Shown here piece after piece: positions 44,559-54,315 of a DNA stretch of 54,315 nt. Numbering within the stretch: position 1 is the first letter of the stretch; the number at the start of each line of letters is the position of its first letter. Source of the DNA: Chthoniobacterales bacterium (lineage in GTDB: Bacteria > Verrucomicrobiota > Verrucomicrobiia > Chthoniobacterales > Terrimicrobiaceae); NCBI GenBank assembly GCA_014879575.1, contig JACSRU010000121.1, positions 1 through 54,315 of the forward strand, given 5' to 3'. The notes beneath the pieces were generated by a model that made no database searches, was not told the origin of the DNA, and saw only the letters and a list, made by a program, of their open reading frames with translations. Both the position numbers and the translations under genes were made by a program.

Positions 44559-46703
44559 TTAGTGTTTTTGGTCCAAAATCGCGGCTTTGACCTGCTCGGG
44601 AACCTGCTCGAAGTGGGAGGGCTCCATCGAATAGGAGGACCGGCCTTTGGAGAGGGAGCGGATCGCTGTGGCGTATCCGAACATCTCTGAAAGCGGAACC
44701 TCGGCATTGACCGTGCAAAGGTTGCCTTTGGTCTCGATGCCTATGATTTTCGCCCGACGACGGTTGAGATCGCCCATGATGTCCCCCTGGAATTCATCGG
44801 GAGTGATGTTCTCCACCTTCATGATCGGCTCAAGCAGGATGGGCTTCGCCTTTTTCAGGGCATCTTTCAGTGCAAAAATCGCCGCCATCTTGAAGGCCAT
44901 TTCATTCGAGTCCACGTCGTGGTAGCTGCCATCTATGATATCCACATGAACATCAATCACCGGATATCCGGCCACGACGCCGTTGAGGACCGCTTCGTTG
45001 AATCCCTTGATGACCGCCGGAATGAATTCCTTCGGAATGGTTCCGCCCACAACCTTGTTGTCGATTGTGATCCCCTTGCCACGCTCGTTGGGAGCCACCT
45101 TGCAGATGACGTGACCGTATTGGCCGCGTCCACCGGATTGCTTGACAAGTTTCCCTTCTCCGTCGGCGGGTGTCAGGATTGTCTCCTTGTAGGCAATCTG
45201 TGGTTTGCCGGAATTGGCCTCGACCTTGAACTCGCGGAGCATGCGGTCGCGAATGATTTCCAAGTGGAGTTCGCCCATGCCGGCGATAATGGTCTGTCCG
45301 GTATCCTCGTCCGTAAACACACGGAAGGTCGGATCTTCTTCGGCCAGGCGCTGGAGGGCGAGGCCCATTTTTTCCTGGTCCATCTTGGTCTTGGGCTCGA
45401 CGGACATCGAGATGACCGGGTCGGGAAACGAGGGGGGTTCCAAAAGAACCGGATGATCCTCGTCACAGAGCGTGTCTCCCGTCGTGATATTTTTGAGACC
45501 GACGATGGCAGCGATGTCCCCGGAGTAGCAGACGTCGATGTCCTCCCGCTTGTCCGCCTGAATCTGAATGAGTCGGCTGATGCGTTCCCGCTTGTTCGTC
45601 CGCGGATTATAAACGGTGTCGCCTTTCGAGAGCTTCCCGGAATAGACCCGGAAAAAGACGAGTTTGCCCACAAACGGATCACTCCAGAGCTTGAACGCAA
45701 GCGAGGAAAAATGGGCGTTGTCATCCGAGTGAATTTCCACCACCTCGGAGGGGTTGTCGGGATTCAGGGCCTTCACCGAAGGAATGTCGAGAGGGCTGGG
45801 TAGATAATCCAACACGGCATCCACGAGGAGTTGCACTCCCTTGTTTTTGAAGGCGGAGCCCCCAACAACCGGCACGAATTTATTGGCGATCGTCTGACGG
45901 CGGATTGCGGCTTTCAGATCCTCCTTGGTAATGGGCTTCTCCTCGAGATACATCATGCCCAACTCCTCATCGAGGTCACACATTTGTGCAACAAGGTCCT
46001 CGTAGGCCTTGTCGGTGGAGGCCTTCAACTCATCGGGAACCTCATGGATTTCATAGGTGGATCCCATCACGTCGTTGTCCTTGTAGATCACGGCCTTCTT
46101 ATTGACCACGTCGATCTGGCCCTTGAGAGAATCCTCACGCCCCAGGGGAATAAGAATCGGCCAGGCATTGGCACCCAGCTTCGCACGCATGCTGAGCACA
46201 GCGGCTTCAAAATCCGCGCCCGTGCGGTCCATCTTGTTGACAAAGGCAATGCGGGGCACTCCGTATTTTGTCGCCTGGCGCCACACGGTTTCCGACTGCG
46301 GTTGCACGCCGGCGACACCGCAGAAAACCGCGACGGCACCGTCGAGAACACGCAGCGAGCGCTCGACTTCCGCGGTAAAGTCCACGTGACCGGGGGTGTC
46401 AATGATGTTCACGCGCATCTTGATCCCCTCAAAAACCTTGTAGATCCCCTCCTCCGGTCGCTGCATCCAGGAACAGGTGGTGGCGGCCGAGGTGATCGTG
46501 ATCCCGCGTTCCCGCTCCTGCTCCATCCAGTCGGTCACCGTCGTCCCCTCATGCACCTCACCGATCTTATGGATCATTCCCGTGTAAAAGAGAATGCGCT
46601 CGGTCGTGGTGGTTTTGCCGGCATCAATATGCGCGGCGATTCCTATGTTGCGTGTGCGCTCAAGCGGAAAGGCGCGGTTCGGTGAGTTCGGATTTGCTGA
46701 CAT
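44559..46703 (-). CDS. fusA: elongation factor G
   Basis: Ribosomal translocase, 714 residues. The G domain carries G1 [13 protein letters not shown]2 [11 protein letters not shown]3 DTPGHVDF and G4 NKMD; domains II-V follow with GGRGQYGHV in domain IV. The ATG at 46703 ([21 protein letters not shown]) fits EF-G proteins; an in-frame start 72 bp upstream adds non-conserved residues. It is not flanked by rpsL, rpsG or tuf, so it lies outside a str operon, and may be one of more than one EF-G gene in this genome. It is divergent from aspS. Confidence 0.97.
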   Translation of the reverse strand: MSANPNSPNRAFPLERTRNIGIAAHIDAGKTTTTERILFYTGMIHKIGEVHEGTTVTDWMEQERERGITITSAATTCSWMQRPEEGIYKVFEGIKMRVNIIDTPGHVDFTAEVERSLRVLDGAVAVFCGVAGVQPQSETVWRQATKYGVPRIAFVNKMDRTGADFEAAVLSMRAKLGANAWPILIPLGREDSLKGQIDVVNKKAVIYKDNDVMGSTYEIHEVPDELKASTDKAYEDLVAQMCDLDEELGMMYLEEKPITKEDLKAAIRRQTIANKFVPVVGGSAFKNKGVQLLVDAVLDYLPSPLDIPSVKALNPDNPSEVVEIHSDDNAHFSSLAFKLWSDPFVGKLVFFRVYSGKLSKGDTVYNPRTNKRERISRLIQIQADKREDIDVCYSGDIAAIVGLKNITTGDTLCDEDHPVLLEPPSFPDPVISMSVEPKTKMDQEKMGLALQRLAEEDPTFRVFTDEDTGQTIIAGMGELHLEIIRDRMLREFKVEANSGKPQIAYKETILTPADGEGKLVKQSGGRGQYGHVICKVAPNERGKGITIDNKVVGGTIPKEFIPAVIKGFNEAVLNGVVAGYPVIDVHVDIIDGSYHDVDSNEMAFKMAAIFALKDALKKAKPILLEPIMKVENITPDEFQGDIMGDLNRRRAKIIGIETKGNLCTVNAEVPLSEMFGYATAIRSLSKGRSSYSMEPSHFEQVPEQVKAAILDQKH

Positions 46704-46904
46704 AAAAATGAAATGTGTCGTTTTCGTTTTGTGGTATCCCCGGGGGATTCCTCCCTCCCGAGACTCCCGCCGCACGAGTTTGCGGGAAGTGGGAACTTAT
46801 TCTACTCCGCCGGGGACTCAATAAAAAAGCGTCGCCAATGAAAAAATTGCCGTTCACTCAGTCTTGTTAAATGGCGGAATCCCGGTAGTTGTAGGGGTTT
46901 TCTC

Positions 46905-50742
<3,838 letters not shown>

Positions 50743-50767
50743 CAATCCACACCCTCATCGGGAGCCT

Positions 50768-52330
50768 CTACGCCACCCACTGCCCGCCCCCGCGTAAAAT
50801 GAAACCCTCGTCGGTCTTTTCGAACGTGAAGATCTTGCCCCCAAACGCCCGCTCGTGCGTGGAAATCTGAATTTTCCCGTCGGATTGCTTTTGAATCTGA
50901 TGGATAAGGGGAAGGATGTCGGGGCCGCAGGAAAGACCCAAAACGCTGGTGAAGACGGTCGTTCCACCGGCGGTCTTTTTTTCCATGCTCGGCGGTTTGA
51001 TCAACTTCCCGCTCTCGATGGCACCAAGCAAGGCAAGGACGTCCTCGTAGTCGGTTCCCTCATCGAGGGGGACGTAAAGAGTCATCGTCTTCAGGGGAAA
51101 CACGCGCACCCGTGAGTCGATGCGGTGCACTTCGTCGGAGGGATCACCCTGAAAACGAAAGCCGAAACCCAACAAATCGGATTCAGGATACAACTTGCGG
51201 ATGAATTCCCCGGGAATTTTCACAAGCAGAATTTGCCGGGTGGCCCATGTCGGATCCGTCGCGTCGGGAACCGGTTCGCACGTCACGCGGGCTCCGAATT
51301 GTCCGGAAGGATGCCCCAGCTCACCAATCCATATTTGTTCGATGGGCGAGGCGGCATGCTTCCCGGCGATTTCCCGAACTTGTCCCTCGAGTCCCTCGGG
51401 GAGTTCGGCCCGCGAATCCACTTCGATGTCCGAGGCGTTGTCAGGAAGCTCGCCCAGATCGAGCGGTGCGTCCTCCACGCGAATCTTGCGGGCCGGAAGG
51501 CTCCGGGAGGCCTTCCGGCTTTCCGGACGCGCCCGCAAAAAATATTCTCCGGGAAGAATCCCAGGGATCGCAAAGCGTCCGGTCTCATCGGAATGTCCGT
51601 GATAGGGCGGGCCCGGTGAGGCGGGAGTGAGAGTGACCGAGGCCGGAACCCATGCCGCACGGATCTTTCCGGAAACCACGTTTCCGCCCCCCAAGAGGAC
51701 CGGGGATTCGGCGGGCACGTGAATCGCCTGGGGATAGTCAAGCCACCGGCTGACCCGGCGGTCGGTTTTCACCTCGCTCAATACCCCGACCGTTCCGGAA
51801 CCTGAAGGCACCTTGGAAATTACAAAATTTCCGTCCTCCCCCACGGATGCCTGGCTTGTCCAAAATATCCCCCCTCCGGTTTCGTTCCGCTCGCGCGGAC
51901 GCTCCGTGCGCAGGAAACGCACCTTCCCGGAGGCGGTGTGGGGAACGGACGTTTTCCCGGCGATGGAATTCCATTCCTGCAGCCTCACCTCGGGAGTCTC
52001 CGCCGCAAGCACGACATCCGCCCAACCGCGTTCGTGCAGGATGACCCAGCGCCCGGCGGTTTCTTGTGTGACCTCAAGACCGCCGTCGGCAGGGATCGTA
52101 ACAGGCTTCTCACTATCGAAGAGCCCTTCAAATGCGCCGTCCACAATCCGGGCGAAATGGGTTTTCACAAGCGGAATCGCACGGGCTCCCCCGGCGGAAG
52201 AACCATCCGGAAAAAGGACGCGCGTCCCCGAAGCGTGCGCCGGAACACAAAGTGCGCTGACCGCCAGCACCCAAAGAAACCATCGCCGGACCACCAGGTG
52301 GCCGCCGGGGAACGGGGGGTGGCAATTCAT
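50768..52330 (-). CDS. secreted protein with carboxypeptidase regulatory-like domains
   Basis: A 520-residue exported protein of unknown function. The ATG at 52330 gives a signal peptide (MNCHPPFPGGHLVVRRWFLW then a hydrophobic run ending at AHA, about residue 33). The middle contains carboxypeptidase regulatory-like beta sandwiches (KIRAAWVPASVTLTPA, GHSDETGRFAIPGILPGEYFLRA, the latter given by its end GRFAIPGILPGEYFL). The C-terminal half includes MTLYVPLDEGTDYEDVLALL-type segments reminiscent of PilQ/secretin-associated repeats, with low certainty. The open frame continues upstream to 53044 only as antisense of the GNAT-like gene. It is divergent from that gene. Confidence 0.72.
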   Translation of the reverse strand: MNCHPPFPGGHLVVRRWFLWVLAVSALCVPAHASGTRVLFPDGSSAGGARAIPLVKTHFARIVDGAFEGLFDSEKPVTIPADGGLEVTQETAGRWVILHERGWADVVLAAETPEVRLQEWNSIAGKTSVPHTASGKVRFLRTERPRERNETGGGIFWTSQASVGEDGNFVISKVPSGSGTVGVLSEVKTDRRVSRWLDYPQAIHVPAESPVLLGGGNVVSGKIRAAWVPASVTLTPASPGPPYHGHSDETGRFAIPGILPGEYFLRARPESRKASRSLPARKIRVEDAPLDLGELPDNASDIEVDSRAELPEGLEGQVREIAGKHAASPIEQIWIGELGHPSGQFGARVTCEPVPDATDPTWATRQILLVKIPGEFIRKLYPESDLLGFGFRFQGDPSDEVHRIDSRVRVFPLKTMTLYVPLDEGTDYEDVLALLGAIESGKLIKPPSMEKKTAGGTTVFTSVLGLSCGPDILPLIHQIQKQSDGKIQISTHERAFGGKIFTFEKTDEGFILRGGGQWVA

Positions 52331-52402
52331 CGGGAAAACCCTACAAGAAGCCGGCGGTTTCTTCGAGCAACTTTTGCGGAAAAGTGGCGCCTGCGGTAGG
52401 AC

Positions 52403-53089
52403 TTGTCGAAAAATCAAATCCCGCATAGACAATACCCCGTGGCAGTGCCTTCTGAAATCACCATTCGTCATTACGAGCTCCGCGACAGAAACGCCGTGCG
52501 GCGGCTTTGTTGCGAGACCGGGTTTCTCGGGAAGCCGATTGACCCGATCTTCGAGGATCGCGAGTTGTTTGCCGACTACCTCACGGCCTACTACACGGAC
52601 ATCGAGCCCGAGTCCTCGTTTGTTCTGGAACAGGACGGCGTTGTCAAAGGCTACCTGCTGGGCTCCCGCCGTCCCCTGCGGCAGCAACTCCACGGCTTTT
52701 TCCACAACCTGAGACTCTTCGCCGTCGGACTGGCGAGGTATCCGCGATACAATCCCGCCACACGGGATTTCATCCACTGGATCCTGAAAAATTCCTGGCG
52801 CGAGGTTCCCGCCGCGCCCCGCAGGACCGCCCACTTTCATTTCAATGTGTTGCCCGAAGCCCAGAGTTTCGCGGGGACCCACGAAATGCTCAACGCCTAC
52901 TTCGATTATTTGAAGTCCCGGGGGGAAAAGGCGGTCTTCGGGCAGATGGTAACCTTCGAGTCCCGGCGCGGCGCAAAAGTTCTCGAGCGTTTTGGCTTCC
53001 GGGTCATCGCAAAGAAGGAGATCACGAAATATCGCGGGAAGCATCCGGAGGCGGTTTACCTCACGACCGCGATCAAGCAGCTCACCTGA
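52403..53089 (+). CDS. GNAT-like acetyltransferase domain protein
   Basis: A protein of up to 228 residues with the GNAT pattern: an N-terminal strand and helix (ITIRHYELRDRNAVRRLCCE), a central strand SSFVLEQDGVVKGYLLGSRR where the receptor strand lies, and a C-terminal FESRRGAKVLERFGFRVIAKKEI (the RRGAKVLERFGF core is the acetyl-CoA loop and helix). The substrate is unknown. Start codon choice is uncertain: TTG 52403, GTG 52439 or GTG 52445; the conserved part begins just after these. It is divergent from the secreted protein and converges with the L,D-transpeptidase. Confidence 0.75.
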   Translation: MSKNQIPHRQYPVAVPSEITIRHYELRDRNAVRRLCCETGFLGKPIDPIFEDRELFADYLTAYYTDIEPESSFVLEQDGVVKGYLLGSRRPLRQQLHGFFHNLRLFAVGLARYPRYNPATRDFIHWILKNSWREVPAAPRRTAHFHFNVLPEAQSFAGTHEMLNAYFDYLKSRGEKAVFGQMVTFESRRGAKVLERFGFRVIAKKEITKYRGKHPEAVYLTTAIKQLT

Positions 53090-53092
53090 GCC

Positions 53093-53761
53093 TTATTGAG
53101 AGGAGGCCGCCTGCAAGGCGGGTGCCTGATCCGCGATCACAACGGGACTGCCCACCTTCAACATCTGGAATAGCATCGCGGCGGTTTTCGGGCGCAGGCG
53201 AATGCAGCCGTGCGAAGCCGGTCGGCCGGGGACATGGCCAACATGCATGCCGACCCCCGAGTCGGTCAATCGCATCCAATACGGCATGCGGGCTCCCTGG
53301 AAGGTCGTTCCCTCCACGGGCACATGGGTTCGCGTGTCGGCGTCCTCGACCACGACCACGCCTGCGACATCCACAATCTTTCCGTAGAGATTTGAGGAAT
53401 ACTCCCTCTCTTTGGCCCGGACGCGGAACTCCCCGCTCGGCGTCGGATGCGAGCGCTTCCCGGTGGCCACTGGAAAATCCATGGCGATGCAACCGTTCAC
53501 GAGGAGCAGACCGCGTTGCTCGGAAAGAGAAATCTCGACAGAGGCATTGTCGGCCGTTGCCGCGGTCAGAAGCGGCTCGTTGCGATACGTGTCGGCCCTC
53601 CATCCTTTCCTGGCGCGCCAGGTCTGGTGTTCCGCGAGGGCGGTCGCCCGCTCTTCGGCGAGACGTTTCTTCTCCGCCTGCTCCTCGATGATGGCACAGG
53701 AGGACAGCGACAGGGCAAACGCCAGCATCGCCACCGGCTTCCAAGGACAACAATTCTTCAT
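53093..53761 (-). CDS. L,D-transpeptidase lipoprotein (YkuD family)
   Basis: A 222-residue lipoprotein: signal peptide with lipobox LSSC (Cys22), then a coiled, charged stretch (25-55), a linker, and a YkuD domain in the C-terminal half with His173 and the catalytic SHGCIRL (Cys186). It is a paralog of the ankyrin-L,D-transpeptidase at 22948, sharing the PASHGCIRL block. Likely roles are 3-3 cross-linking of DAP peptidoglycan or anchoring outer-membrane protein. The ATG at 53761 is fixed by the signal peptide. It is followed upstream by the STAS gene (8-bp gap). Confidence 0.92.
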   Translation of the reverse strand: MKNCCPWKPVAMLAFALSLSSCAIIEEQAEKKRLAEERATALAEHQTWRARKGWRADTYRNEPLLTAATADNASVEISLSEQRGLLLVNGCIAMDFPVATGKRSHPTPSGEFRVRAKEREYSSNLYGKIVDVAGVVVVEDADTRTHVPVEGTTFQGARMPYWMRLTDSGVGMHVGHVPGRPASHGCIRLRPKTAAMLFQMLKVGSPVVIADQAPALQAASSQ

Positions 53762-53769
53762 GGCCACGC

Positions 53770-54129
53770 TCAGGGCTTTCCCCCGTCGGCGCGCAGCCAA
53801 TCGAGCGCGGACGGCACGTCTTCGAAAATCGGATAGGCCGTGTCGAATTTCGCCAGGTCGAACATGCGCTTCACCTCGCCTTGAAGCGAGCAAACCGCCA
53901 GCCACCGGCCCTTGCGCGAAAGGTTCTTTCCCGCAAGGAAGAGTTCGCGGAATCCGGAACTGGCCATAAAATCCATTCCGCCCAGATCCACCAGGAGGTC
54001 GGTTTGTTCCTCGCCAGCCGTGAGAGCCGCCATGGTATCCTTGAGATCCCGCCAGGCAAAGGGATCCAGTTTGCCAGTGATATGGAGGATGTTGATGTTT
54101 CCGTCCCGGGTGGTGGTAAAAGCGGCCAT
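53770..54129 (-). CDS. STAS domain protein (anti-sigma factor antagonist-like)
   Basis: A 119-residue single STAS domain. LHITGKLDPFAWRDLKDTM is the first strand and helix, LLVDLGGMDFMASSGFREL contains the usual phospho-acceptor Ser (ASSG), and LAVCSLQGEVKRMFDLAKFD is the late helix region. Such proteins are regulated by anti-sigma-type kinases in partner-switching systems. No kinase or phosphatase partner is adjacent. The ATG at 54129 is chosen because the domain starts there; the frame continues upstream without STAS character. It probably forms an operon with the L,D-transpeptidase downstream. Confidence 0.88.
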   Translation of the reverse strand: MAAFTTTRDGNINILHITGKLDPFAWRDLKDTMAALTAGEEQTDLLVDLGGMDFMASSGFRELFLAGKNLSRKGRWLAVCSLQGEVKRMFDLAKFDTAYPIFEDVPSALDWLRADGGKP

Positions 54130-54230
54130 ACTCGGACCAGTAAAGGCGATGACCTGGCTTCCCGCAACGCGAAATTCCAGGGTGCGGGCAGGAAGGGCGC
54201 CTCTCCAATAAGTGCAAAAACGGGATGCCC

Positions 54231-54315
54231 TGCGCCAAAGGCGCATATGATTCAATAGCCCAGTCCGAAGGGCTGGGTTATTGAGAATCGTGGCATCCGG
54301 CCTGAAGGGCTGGGA
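54231..54315. repeat. REP-like palindromic repeats at window edge
   Basis: A perfect hairpin TGCGCC-AAA-GGCGCA lies at 54231-54245. At 54252-54284 a long palindrome has arms TCAATAGCCCAG and CTGGGTTATTGA, with inner pairing down to a GAA loop. A second copy of the core (CCTGAAGGGCTGGG) begins at 54300-54315 and is cut by the window end. Tandem GC-rich palindromes of this kind resemble REP elements, which are often tied to RAYT (IS200-like) transposases. No transposase is visible in the window. Confidence 0.7.

Noticed and set aside
52331-53044. Long N-terminal extension of the secreted protein's reading frame on the minus strand
   Set aside because: It runs antisense through the GNAT-like gene, has no domain character, and a clear signal peptide starts at 52330.

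Overview
The window looks like a chromosomal, mostly housekeeping stretch of a diderm bacterium of the PVC superphylum, most likely Verrucomicrobiota. This rests on gene content: a compact dcw cluster with a MurC-MurB fusion, a divergent FtsZ and an embedded LysM gene; a DUF1800/DUF1501 pair; a DUF752 (MnmC-like) domain fused to Tgt; ExbB/ExbD/TonB; lipoproteins; and a fairly high G+C content by eye. The phylum assignment is inference, since no 16S gene is present.

Layout. 1-69: a tRNA-Thr cut by the window edge. 346-1077: a single-domain PPK2 polyphosphate kinase. 1089-20067 (minus strand): a continuous division and cell-wall cluster, read in the order mraZ, rsmH, ftsL, ftsI, murE, murF, mraY, murD, a LysM gene, ftsW, murG, murC-murB, ddl, ftsQ, ftsA, ftsZ. 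Most junctions are 4-nt ATGA or 1-nt TGATG overlaps, or gaps of a few bases, so the cluster probably works as one translationally coupled operon. Four TGGNG boxes at exact 10-bp spacing upstream of mraZ match the known MraZ operator. 20310-22790: rpsO-pnp with terminators after each gene. 22948-24805: an ankyrin/L,D-transpeptidase fusion and a mannose-6-phosphate isomerase. 24851-29610 (minus): fabF, then a GH1 lipoprotein-exbB-exbD-tonB-like-zinc-ribbon set.

29732-33542: a dual-specificity-type phosphatase, an Hpt protein and a DUF1800/DUF1501 secreted pair. 33702-36685: pdxH, a core-only NagA-like deacetylase, an aldose epimerase-like protein and a small membrane protein. 36721-40771: a TPR protein, holA and a PiT phosphate transporter. 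41041-44276: a visibly more A/T-rich pair, a YfhO-like membrane protein and a methyltransferase, beside tRNA-His. 44559-50742: fusA, aspS and a Tgt-MnmC-like fusion. 50768-54129: a secreted regulatory-domain protein, a GNAT-like protein, a second L,D-transpeptidase (lipoprotein) and a STAS protein. The right edge carries REP-like palindromes.

How it fits together: MurC/B/D/E/F, Ddl, MraY and MurG make lipid II. The DNPR motif of MurE predicts meso-diaminopimelate. FtsW/FtsI polymerise and cross-link at the septum, FtsA/FtsZ/FtsQ/FtsL organise division, and the two YkuD enzymes could make 3-3 cross-links or anchor lipoproteins. The most notable features are the FtsZ T7 loop (two of three usual acidic/amide positions are Gly), the Tgt-MnmC wobble-base fusion, the ankyrin-L,D-transpeptidase, the LysM gene inside dcw, a hairpin-rich rpsO leader and the MraZ box array. 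No phage, CRISPR array or complete transposon was seen.
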